Part shown: positions 1 to 6,440 of the stretch, piece by piece | Position numbering within the stretch: the first letter of the stretch is position 1 | Layout of the letters: each line of letters opens with the position of its first letter | Assembly: GCA_003487525.1 (NCBI GenBank) | Contig: DNDT01000445.1 | Location: 1-10,621 of the forward strand | Length of the DNA: 10,621 bases | Direction of reading: 5' to 3' | From: Flavobacteriales bacterium | Lineage (GTDB): Bacteria > Bacteroidota > Bacteroidia > Flavobacteriales_E > Vicingaceae | Notes under the pieces: generated by a model | The model's input: the letters and a program-made list of their open reading frames with translations, nothing else | Databases searched by the model: none | What the model was told of the DNA's origin: nothing | Translations under genes and position numbers: made by a program

Positions 1-533
1 ACTTCTTCCATGCCGACCTCGTCCGTATTGTCAAGTTCAAGTTCCCAATGCACCAATTTTTGATAAATTTCCTTCCACTCCTGGTAATCGAGATCATCGT
101 TAAGCTGCATTCCGATATTGCGGAATTCCATCTGATAGTCCGACGCCGTTTTTTCACCGACCAGGCGGTTGGTGTCAAGATTCTTTTTGAGGGATAGTAA
201 AATCTGATTTGGGTTGACCGGTTTTATCAGGTAGTCGCTGATCTTGCTTCCGATTGCCTCTTCCATGATTGATTCTTCCTCGCTTTTCGTGATCATGATA
301 ACCGGCATTCCCGGCTGAACGGATTTAACTTTTTCAAGTGTTTCCAAACCCGATAAACCGGGCATGTTTTCGTCCAATAACATAATATCATACCGGGCTT
401 TCTCAATAAGCTCCAGCGCGCTGTCGCCACTGCTGGCTGTCGATACCACATATCCTTTTTCTTCCAGAAACATTATATGAGGTTTCAGCATTTCAATTTC
501 GTCGTCTGCCCAGAGAATTTTAATTTTTGACAT
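1..533 (-). CDS. porX: PorX-type response regulator (5' part, truncated by window edge)
   Basis: Reading the minus strand from ATG at 533-531 gives 177 open codons running off the window at base 1. Residues 1-120 are a complete receiver (REC) domain: acidic pocket D10/D11, phospho-acceptor D54 in LLDENMPGLSG, switch T82 in ITKSEEE, and conserved K104 in YLIKPVNPNQ. The following helical linker (EKTASDYQMEF, then WKEIYQKLVHWELEL) is the distinctive PorX continuation. In PorX this leads into a C-terminal PglZ/alkaline-phosphatase-like domain, which lies outside the window. PorX is the cytoplasmic response regulator that works with the PorY kinase to control type IX secretion in Bacteroidota. 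No kinase is visible here. The gene is divergent from the HD phosphohydrolase. Identification is by recalled family sequence; the missing C-terminal half is the main uncertainty. Confidence 0.88.
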   Translation of the reverse strand, partial: MSKIKILWADDEIEMLKPHIMFLEEKGYVVSTASSGDSALELIEKARYDIMLLDENMPGLSGLETLEKVKSVQPGMPVIMITKSEEESIMEEAIGSKISDYLIKPVNPNQILLSLKKNLDTNRLVGEKTASDYQMEFRNIGMQLNDDLDYQEWKEIYQKLVHWELELDNTDEVGMEE

Positions 534-576
534 GTTTATTGAGGTTGATCTTATTAATACCGGATCGATTCGTTAT

Positions 577-585
577 TATTGTTTG
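577..585 (+). promoter_or_regulatory. Putative near-consensus -7 element for the HD gene
   Basis: TATTGTTTG resembles TAnnTTTG with one extra base between TA and TTTG. It ends 19 bases before the TTG start codon at 605, a spacing close to that of the motif before efp. No convincing -33 TTG is present at the expected distance. It lies 3 bp from the oppositely oriented motif assigned to porX, so the 71-bp gap may hold back-to-back promoters. Confidence 0.25.
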
Positions 586-588
586 ACG

Positions 589-596
589 CAAAAATA
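589..596 (-). promoter_or_regulatory. Putative Bacteroidota -7 element for porX
   Basis: On the minus strand these bases read TATTTTTG, an exact match to the Bacteroidota TAnnTTTG -7 consensus. It lies 55 bases upstream of the porX ATG, implying a 5' leader of about 50 nt. The nearest TTG that could serve as a -33 element (minus-strand 614-612) is only 15 bp away, shorter than the usual 19-21. The match is therefore partial and the call tentative. Confidence 0.35.
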
Positions 597-604
597 GGTC
601 AATA

Positions 605-1843
605 TTGAAGACAAAGTTTACTCTAAAGATATTTAACGATCCGATCTACGGCTTTATTTCAATTCCGAATCAAACTTGCTTCGATGTTATCGAACATCCA
701 TATTTTCAACGATTGCGACGGATCAAACAGCTGGGGGCAACCCATCTGGTCTACCCGGGAGCCTTAAATACACGTTTTCATCATGCGCTCGGCGCGATGC
801 ACCTAATGTCGCTTGCCATCGGTGTGCTGAGAAGCAAGGGACATGACATTTCAGAAGACGAACTGAATGCCGCCTGCCTTGCCATATTATTGCACGACAT
901 CGGGCACGGCCCGTATTCACATTCACTAGAGTATTTGCTTGCGGAAGGCATGAATCACGAAAGCATTTCTGCCTGTTTTATGTCGGCTCTGAACACCGAA
1001 ATGAAGGGTAAACTGGATATCGCACTTTCAATTTTTAACGGTACTCATCCAAAAAAATTTCTGCATCAGTTGGTGTCAAGTCAGCTGGACGTGGATCGCC
1101 TGGATTATTTGAAGCGGGATAGTTTTTACACCGGTGTTTCTGAAGGGGTGATCAGTACGGACCGAATCATTTCAATGCTACAGGTTGTCGATGATTCCCT
1201 GGCGGTTGAAATCAAGGGAATTTATTCGATCGAGAAATTCCTTATCGCAAGAAGACTGATGTATTGGCAGGTTTACCTGCATAAAACGGTTATCAGCTCC
1301 GAAAAACTCTTGATCAACATTTTGAAAAGGGCCAAATACCTGGCGGGTCGGGGTGTGGAATTGTTCGCATCACCGGCACTCAGATATTTTTTGTACAACA
1401 ACGTTTCGGTCGATGATTTCTCGGATGGAAATGAGGGGCTGAAACAATTTGCAAAGCTTGACGACAATGACATCTTTTTATCGATCAAAGTGTGGATGGA
1501 TTGCGGTGACAAGGTCTTGTCCAAATTATCCGGCAATTTCGTAAACCGGGATTTGTTCAAAATAAGGCTTCAGGCAGAAGCGTTCGATGAAGCCGAAGTC
1601 AACTCATTGAAAAAGAAATTCAAGGAATCAATGAATCTTGACGATGACGAAATAGGGTACTTTGTCTTTACGGGTCGAATCGCCAATAATGCCTACAATC
1701 CAAAAATAGACCGCATCAATATTTTGCTCCGAGACGGCAAGGTGGTCGATGTCACCGAGGCGGCCGATCAATTAAATGTGACCGCTTTGTCCGAACCGGT
1801 CGAAAAACATTTTCTCTGTCATCCAAAAATGAGCATTGAATGA
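605..1843 (+). CDS. HD-domain phosphohydrolase (COG1078/dNTPase-like)
   Basis: A 412-residue soluble protein of the HD superfamily, in the COG1078 group related to dNTP triphosphohydrolases. The metal-binding pattern is complete: H59/H60 in RFHHALGAMHL, H97-D98 in LLHDIGHGPYSH with H101 and H106, and downstream acidic residues D162/D164/D167 in SQLDVDRLDYL. The N-terminal stretch (NDPIYGFI, then HPYFQRLRRIKQLG) is the usual start of this family. That supports the TTG at 605 as start: an in-frame stop at 584 closes the frame upstream with no ATG or GTG between, and the next internal Met would remove the conserved N-terminus. The likely role is hydrolysis of nucleotide phosphates in the cytoplasm, but the substrate cannot be read from sequence. 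It precedes lpxD, an order I recall from other Bacteroidota, and is divergent from porX. Confidence 0.85.
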   Translation: MKTKFTLKIFNDPIYGFISIPNQTCFDVIEHPYFQRLRRIKQLGATHLVYPGALNTRFHHALGAMHLMSLAIGVLRSKGHDISEDELNAACLAILLHDIGHGPYSHSLEYLLAEGMNHESISACFMSALNTEMKGKLDIALSIFNGTHPKKFLHQLVSSQLDVDRLDYLKRDSFYTGVSEGVISTDRIISMLQVVDDSLAVEIKGIYSIEKFLIARRLMYWQVYLHKTVISSEKLLINILKRAKYLAGRGVELFASPALRYFLYNNVSVDDFSDGNEGLKQFAKLDDNDIFLSIKVWMDCGDKVLSKLSGNFVNRDLFKIRLQAEAFDEAEVNSLKKKFKESMNLDDDEIGYFVFTGRIANNAYNPKIDRINILLRDGKVVDVTEAADQLNVTALSEPVEKHFLCHPKMSIE

Positions 1844-1975
1844 CAGATATTTGCCAAATCAGCGAATTCACCCGTACAATAAAACGTCAATTTGCCTAAT
1901 ACAAATTTTGTAAGTTATTTATAATCAACACAATAACATGTTGAATCTGAGATTTTTTAGGGCATTAAAATTTTC

Positions 1976-1983
1976 TACTTTTG
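1976..1983 (+). promoter_or_regulatory. Putative -7 element of the lpxD operon
   Basis: TACTTTTG is an exact TAnnTTTG match, ending 4 bases before the lpxD ATG at 1988. With the usual distance from this element to +1, transcription would begin at or within a few bases of the start codon, giving a leaderless or near-leaderless mRNA. The only nearby upstream TTG (1941-1943) is 32 bp away, too far for a normal -33 box. The 144-bp gap before lpxD holds no other clear signal. Confidence 0.5.
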
Positions 1984-1987
1984 AAAA

Positions 1988-3037
1988 ATGAATTTTTCGG
2001 CTGCACAAATCGCGGAATTACTTGGCGGAAAGGTTGAAGGAGATGAGACGGTTGAGGTAAACAAACTGTCCAAAATAGAGGAGGGCGAACCCCATTCTCT
2101 GACCTTCTTGTCCAATCCGCGTTATACGCCGTATATCTACGAAACAAAAGCCAGCATTGTTATTGTCCAGCAGGATTTGAAGTTGGAAAAAGCAGTTCAG
2201 GACAGTTGTACCTTGATCCGCGTACAGGACGCGTATACGAGTTTCGGAAAACTGCTCGAATTATACGATCAGGTAAGGCACTCAAAGGAAGGAATTGAAG
2301 AAGGCGCTTACATCAGCGAAAGCGCAAAAGTGGGTTCTGGTGTATATATTGGTTCAAATGCCTATATTGGCGACGACGTTAGGATCGGCAAAAATTGCAA
2401 AATATACCCAGGCTCCTTTATTGGAAACAATTCGAACCTGGGCGATAATTGTGTGCTTTATCCCGGTGTTCGTATTTACTTGGATACACAAATTGGCAAC
2501 AATTGTGTCTTTCATTCCGGTGTCGTGATTGGATCCGATGGCTTTGGATTTAGTCCGACCAGTGAAAACAATTATAAAAAATTGCCGCAGATAGGGAATG
2601 TAATTATTGAAGACGAGGTCGAAATAGGAGCGAATTCGTGTATCGACAGGGCCACGATGGGATCGACAATAATTCGCAAAGGCGTAAAAATTGATAATCT
2701 TGTTCAAATTGGACACAATGTCGAGATCGGAGAGCACACGGTGATTGTGGCGCAAACCGGAATTGCAGGGTCCTCTAAAATTGGAAAGAATTGCATGATT
2801 GGAGGACAGGTTGGGGTATCGGGTCATTTGACGGTTGGAAACAATGTAAAAATTGCGGCCCAGTCCGGAATTGGTGCCAACATTGATGATAACGCTGTCG
2901 TTCAGGGCTCACCGGCTTTTGCGATTGGATCTTATCAGCGATCGTACGTCGGATTTATGAGACTGCCCAAGATGATTAAGTTATTGGACAAATTACAAGC
3001 AGATATAAAGAAATATAGCAAGATTGACAATGAGTGA
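1988..3037 (+). CDS. lpxD: UDP-3-O-(3-hydroxyacyl)glucosamine N-acyltransferase LpxD
   Basis: LpxD transfers a 3-hydroxyacyl chain from ACP to the 2-amino group of UDP-3-O-acyl-glucosamine, the third step of lipid A synthesis, in the cytoplasm. The protein is 349 aa (E. coli about 341). Residues 1-100 form the N-terminal uridine-binding domain, with F and Y in LTFLSNPRY matching the uracil-contacting positions. Residues about 105-315 are a left-handed beta helix of hexapeptide repeats, followed by a C-terminal helical tail. Catalytic H243 (QIGHNVEIG, E. coli H239) and the second active-site histidine H280 (VSGHLTVG, E. coli H276) are both present, as are the SDGFGF motif with D184 and IDR. 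This is therefore the canonical LpxD of the two in the window. The ATG at 1988 gives the family-typical N-terminus. Its last 8 bases overlap the lpxC-fabZ start. Confidence 0.95.
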   Translation: MNFSAAQIAELLGGKVEGDETVEVNKLSKIEEGEPHSLTFLSNPRYTPYIYETKASIVIVQQDLKLEKAVQDSCTLIRVQDAYTSFGKLLELYDQVRHSKEGIEEGAYISESAKVGSGVYIGSNAYIGDDVRIGKNCKIYPGSFIGNNSNLGDNCVLYPGVRIYLDTQIGNNCVFHSGVVIGSDGFGFSPTSENNYKKLPQIGNVIIEDEVEIGANSCIDRATMGSTIIRKGVKIDNLVQIGHNVEIGEHTVIVAQTGIAGSSKIGKNCMIGGQVGVSGHLTVGNNVKIAAQSGIGANIDDNAVVQGSPAFAIGSYQRSYVGFMRLPKMIKLLDKLQADIKKYSKIDNE

Positions 3038-4421
3038 CAAACAGTGCACAATTGGAAAAGACTTTTCATTAAAAGGAATTGGACTTCACACGGGTGAAGT
3101 TTCCAATATCACTTTTAAACCTGCCAAGGAAAACACGGGATACTGGTTCACTCGAACAGATCTGCCGGGGAAACCTCGGGTTAAAGGAGATATTGACAAT
3201 GTCGTGGATACTTCCAGGGGAACGACCATCGAAAAAAACGGAGCGATCGTACATACCATTGAGCATGCACTTGCCGCGGTATACGGACTCGGAATTGACA
3301 ACATCGAAATTGAAATCGACGGACCTGAAGTGCCCATTCTCGACGGGAGCGCGAAGTATTTTGCCCAGGCATTGATCAATGCCGGAATTGTAGAGCAGGA
3401 CGAGGACAAGGATTACTTCGTTCTCAAAGAAAATCTTGCTTACGAAGACGAAGAGAAACACACGGAAATGCTTGCTGTACCGCAGGATGAATTCAGGTTG
3501 ACCGTAATGGTCGATTACAATTCGCTTATCCTGGGAACACAGCACGCTTCGATGTATCACCTCGGCGAATTTGAAGAGGAAATCTCTCCCTGTCGAACCT
3601 TTGTTTTTCTTCGTGAACTTGAATACCTGGCCAAGAATAACTTAATCAAGGGGGGTGATTTGGACAATGCAATCGTTCTTGTGGACAAGCTGCAACCCCA
3701 GGAGAAATTGGATGAGTTGGCCGATTTACTCGGTAAACCTCATATTCAGATCAAAGAAACAGGTGTGCTGAACACCACCAAATTAATTTTTCAGAATGAA
3801 CCGGCCCGACATAAGCTGCTGGACATCGTAGGTGACCTCTCGTTGGTAGGGAAACCGATTAAGGCGCACATCCTTGCGGCCCGACCCGGTCATAAGGGCA
3901 ATACCGATTTTGCCAGGTTGATTCGAAAAAAGATAAACGAGGAAAAAAGAAATAAAATTCCAAGCTTCGATTTGACAGGAGAACCACTGTTTGACATCGT
4001 CGGAATTCAAAAACTCTTGCCTCACCGTTATCCCATGCTTTTGGTTGACAAGATCATAGAGTTGAGCAGCACGCATGTGGTTGGAGTCAAGAATGTAACC
4101 TTCAACGAACCATTTTTTCAGGGACATTTCCCAAATGCGCCTGTCATGCCGGGAGTACTCATTGTTGAGGCCATGGCTCAGACAGGAGGCATTCTGGCTC
4201 TGAATACGGTTGACAATCCCGAGGAATACCTGACGTATTTCATGAAGATTGACAAGACCAAATTCAAGAACAAAGTTGTCCCCGGGGATACCCTGGTATT
4301 CAGGCTGGATTTGCTCACCGAGATTCGTAGGGGCGTTTGTCACATGAAAGCGGTGGCCTACGTGGGAGATAAAATTGTAGCCGAAGGAGAACTAATGGCT
4401 CAGATTGTAAAAGAAAAATAA
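3030..4421 (+). CDS. lpxC-fabZ: Bifunctional LpxC-FabZ: UDP-3-O-acyl-GlcNAc deacetylase / 3-hydroxyacyl-ACP dehydratase
   Basis: A 463-aa fusion. Residues 1 to about 305 are LpxC, the zinc deacetylase that commits UDP-3-O-acyl-GlcNAc to lipid A. The active-site E78 and zinc ligand H79 lie in HTIEHALAA, ligands H261 and D265 in RHKLLDIVGDL, and H288 in RPGHKGN. Residues about 315-463 are FabZ, which dehydrates 3-hydroxyacyl-ACP in fatty-acid elongation. Its catalytic H366 (QGHFP) and E380 (GVLIVEAMAQ) have the family's 14-residue spacing. Both halves look active. The fusion is typical of Bacteroidota. Both activities deal with the 3-hydroxyacyl branch point between lipid A and phospholipid. 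The start is taken as ATG 3030, overlapping lpxD by 8 bases and suggesting translational coupling; a TTG at 3024 would add two residues but is less likely. Confidence 0.95.
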   Translation: MSDKQCTIGKDFSLKGIGLHTGEVSNITFKPAKENTGYWFTRTDLPGKPRVKGDIDNVVDTSRGTTIEKNGAIVHTIEHALAAVYGLGIDNIEIEIDGPEVPILDGSAKYFAQALINAGIVEQDEDKDYFVLKENLAYEDEEKHTEMLAVPQDEFRLTVMVDYNSLILGTQHASMYHLGEFEEEISPCRTFVFLRELEYLAKNNLIKGGDLDNAIVLVDKLQPQEKLDELADLLGKPHIQIKETGVLNTTKLIFQNEPARHKLLDIVGDLSLVGKPIKAHILAARPGHKGNTDFARLIRKKINEEKRNKIPSFDLTGEPLFDIVGIQKLLPHRYPMLLVDKIIELSSTHVVGVKNVTFNEPFFQGHFPNAPVMPGVLIVEAMAQTGGILALNTVDNPEEYLTYFMKIDKTKFKNKVVPGDTLVFRLDLLTEIRRGVCHMKAVAYVGDKIVAEGELMAQIVKEK

Positions 4422-4430
4422 ATTCGCTTC

Positions 4431-5201
4431 ATGTCCATGAATGACATTCACCCAAAAGCCCGGATCGGAGCCGGAGTAGACATTGGTTCGTTCACGTCCA
4501 TATCCGAAAATGTAGAAATTGGAGACGGAACCTGGATAGGCCCGAATGTGACCATAATGGATGGTGCACGAATTGGGAAGAATTGCAGGATATTTCCCGG
4601 AGCTGTGATTTCGGCGATTCATCAGGACTTGAAATTTGAAGGGGAAAATACCACGGCCGAAGTGGGCGACAATACCACCATCAGAGAGTGCGTGACAATC
4701 AATCGCGGTACGGTTGACCGAATGAAAACCACCCTTGGCAGCAATTCGCTTGTAATGGCTTATTCACATCTGGCGCACGATTGTCAGGTTGGAAACAATG
4801 TGATTCTGGCCAACAATGCCACCATAGCCGGACATGTGACCATAGAGGATTACGCCATCCTTGAGGGGCTTGTGGCCGTTCAGCAGTTTGTGCGGATTGG
4901 GGCGCATACCTTTATCACCGGTGGTTCTCTGGTCAGGAAAAATGTTCCTCCGTATATCAAGGCAGCCCGTGAGCCACTGGCATATGCAGGAGTGAATTCC
5001 GTCGGTTTGAGACGTCGCGGTTTTAGCGATGAAAACGTTCGTACCATCGAAGACATTTACCGCATACTCTTTGTGAGGGGAGTGAACATTTCCAATTCCG
5101 TCAAGCAGATAGAAGCGGAGATTCCGGATGGTGCTATTCGAAGCGAAATACTTGATTTCATAGAAAAATCTCCCAAGGGAATCATCAGGGGACCGCTATA
5201 A
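4431..5201 (+). CDS. lpxA: Acyl-ACP--UDP-N-acetylglucosamine O-acyltransferase LpxA
   Basis: LpxA adds a 3-hydroxyacyl chain to the 3-OH of UDP-GlcNAc, the first step of lipid A synthesis. The 256-aa protein has hexapeptide-repeat beta-helix rungs over residues 1 to about 185 and a C-terminal helical domain (GLRRRGFSDENVRTIEDIYRILF, cut here only by description). General-base H116 in HLAHDCQVG matches E. coli H125, the preceding H113 matches H122, and the AGH histidine matches H144. The VHQF histidine (E. coli H160) is glutamine here, Q151 in AVQQFVRIG. NVPPYIKA is the usual loop before the C-terminal domain. It begins 9 bases after lpxC-fabZ. ATG 4431 and ATG 4437 are both possible starts, differing by two residues. 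Acyl-chain length preference cannot be read reliably. Confidence 0.94.
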   Translation: MSMNDIHPKARIGAGVDIGSFTSISENVEIGDGTWIGPNVTIMDGARIGKNCRIFPGAVISAIHQDLKFEGENTTAEVGDNTTIRECVTINRGTVDRMKTTLGSNSLVMAYSHLAHDCQVGNNVILANNATIAGHVTIEDYAILEGLVAVQQFVRIGAHTFITGGSLVRKNVPPYIKAAREPLAYAGVNSVGLRRRGFSDENVRTIEDIYRILFVRGVNISNSVKQIEAEIPDGAIRSEILDFIEKSPKGIIRGPL

Positions 5202-5207
5202 TATTTT

Positions 5208-5828
5208 TTGGTGGATATTTCATTGCAAAACATCGGAAAGAAATTCAGAAAAAACTGGGTTCTTAAAGACATCAATTTGGAAATAAAAAAAGGCAGCCGT
5301 ACGGCGGTCTTGGGCCCGAACGGTTCGGGAAAGAGCACGCTGCTTCAGATTATTTCTTCGATGACCTTACCGACCGAAGGTAAGATTACACATTACAGAA
5401 ATGGTGAAAAACTGGAAGGAGATAGTGTTTATAAATATATCTCATACGCGGCTCCTTACCTCGAGCTTCTTGAAACCCTGACCCTGATGGAAAGCATCGA
5501 CTTACACGGCAAGTTTAAGGCGTGGAGCGGAGGTCTCGATACCGAACGAATAATTGACCTGTTGGAATTGAATAAGCAGCGGAATCAGCAGTTAACAGAA
5601 TTTTCCTCTGGAATGAAACAGCGGTTAAAACTTGGTCTGACACTGCTTTCGGATGTTTCGCTGGTATTGCTCGATGAACCACTCACCAACCTTGATGAAA
5701 AGGGCAGGCTGTGGTACAGAGACATGATCGAAGAATTTGGAAAAGAAAAAACATTTGTCGTTTGCTCAAATCACCAAGAAGAAGAGTATGATTTTTGCGA
5801 AGGAATGCTTTCACTTCAGGCTATCTAA
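5208..5828 (+). CDS. Orphan ABC transporter ATP-binding protein (CcmA-like, short)
   Basis: A single nucleotide-binding domain of 206 aa with no membrane segments. Walker A is GPNGSGKST (36-44), the signature is FSSGMKQR (132-139), Walker B is LVLLDEP (152-158), the D-loop NLD is at 161-163 and the H-loop histidine is H189. In the Q-loop, where IGYxPQ is usual, this protein has ISYAAP, so the glutamine position is proline (P83). No permease gene lies beside it, and the short length resembles CcmA or other ABC-2-type ATPases. It starts 6 bases after lpxA and belongs to the lipid A transcription unit, which suggests an envelope role, but the substrate is unknown. The start could be TTG 5208 or GTG 5211; a one-codon difference. 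ATPase identity is certain; transported substrate or non-transport role is open. Confidence 0.85.
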   Translation: MVDISLQNIGKKFRKNWVLKDINLEIKKGSRTAVLGPNGSGKSTLLQIISSMTLPTEGKITHYRNGEKLEGDSVYKYISYAAPYLELLETLTLMESIDLHGKFKAWSGGLDTERIIDLLELNKQRNQQLTEFSSGMKQRLKLGLTLLSDVSLVLLDEPLTNLDEKGRLWYRDMIEEFGKEKTFVVCSNHQEEEYDFCEGMLSLQAI

Positions 5829-5842
5829 TGCCTTGAATTCAT

Positions 5843-5850
5843 TAGTTTTG
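5843..5850 (+). promoter_or_regulatory. Putative -7 element for efp
   Basis: TAGTTTTG is an exact TAnnTTTG match in the 42-bp gap between the ABC ATPase and efp, the longest gap inside the seven-gene run. It ends 20 bases before the efp ATG, implying a leader of about 15 nt. No TTG occurs at the normal -33 distance; the nearest (5833-5835) is only 7 bp upstream. It probably gives efp and the genes after it an extra transcript. Confidence 0.42.
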
Positions 5851-5870
5851 ACAACAATTTTAAAAAATCT

Positions 5871-6437
5871 ATGGCCTCAACAGCGGACTTTAAAAACGGA
5901 CTTTGTATAAAATACAACGATGATCTGTACACCATTACGGAGTTTCAACACGTAAAACCAGGAAAAGGACCTGCCTTTGTCCGAACCAAACTCAAGAACA
6001 TAAAAACGGGAAAAGTAATCGATAACACCTTTAATGCGGGTGTTAAAATTGATACGATTCGAATTGAAAACAGGGATTGTCAGTTTCTGTACAAAGACGA
6101 AATGGGATATTATTTCATGGATCAGAATACATTTGAGCAAGTGACCATTGAGGAGGGCATGATCAACGCCCCGCAACTTCTCAAAGAGGGAAACATGGCA
6201 AATATTCTGTTTTTTGCCGATGAGGAATTGCCCATCTCATGTGAGCTTCCAACCTTCGTTGAGTTGGAAATCACCTACACCGAGCCCGGTATAAAGGGAG
6301 ATACCAGTACGAGTTCCTTAAAACCTGCAACGGTCGAGACAGGCGCAACCATTAACGTGCCTTTGTTTATGGAAACGGGAGAGATAATTAAAATTGACAC
6401 TCGTTCCGGAGCTTATTTGGAACGTGTAAATAAATAG
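5871..6437 (+). CDS. efp: Translation elongation factor P
   Basis: EF-P binds between the P and E sites of the ribosome and relieves stalling at proline runs. The 188-aa length and three-domain order are standard: an N-terminal KOW-like domain (about 1-64), a central OB domain (about 67-127, with FMDQNTFEQV) and a C-terminal OB domain (about 130-186, with DTRSGAYLERV). The tip lysine that reaches the tRNA is K32 in the loop VKPGKGPAF, corresponding to E. coli K34. No EpmA/EpmB or EarP modification gene is present nearby, so its modification state is unknown. It begins with ATG 5871 after a 42-bp gap containing a promoter-like motif, and ends 3 bases before the next gene. NVPPYIKA in LpxA is the clearest diproline site in the neighbouring proteins. 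Confidence 0.96.
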   Translation: MASTADFKNGLCIKYNDDLYTITEFQHVKPGKGPAFVRTKLKNIKTGKVIDNTFNAGVKIDTIRIENRDCQFLYKDEMGYYFMDQNTFEQVTIEEGMINAPQLLKEGNMANILFFADEELPISCELPTFVELEITYTEPGIKGDTSTSSLKPATVETGATINVPLFMETGEIIKIDTRSGAYLERVNK

Positions 6438-6440
6438 GCC

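Noticed and set aside
1925..1958. Possible intrinsic terminator after the HD gene: TCAACA/TGTTGA arms with an 8-nt loop, then a run of six T.
   Set aside because: The stem is only 6 bp and AT-rich, and the T-run begins 8 nt after it, so it is not a credible intrinsic terminator.
2354..2827. Minus-strand open frame of 157 codons within lpxD.
   Set aside because: It mirrors the hexapeptide-repeat coding region and shows no independent family features.
2330..2900. Apparent DNA repeats (recurring ATTGG/GGAAACAAT-like words) in lpxD, also seen in lpxA and the second lpxD.
   Set aside because: They reflect hexapeptide repeats of the left-handed beta helix at protein level and are not tandem DNA repeats or a CRISPR array.
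3783..4343. Long minus-strand open frame (186 codons) inside lpxC-fabZ.
   Set aside because: The plus strand encodes a complete conserved FabZ and LpxC C-terminus here; the antisense frame has no recognisable domain and is a shadow.
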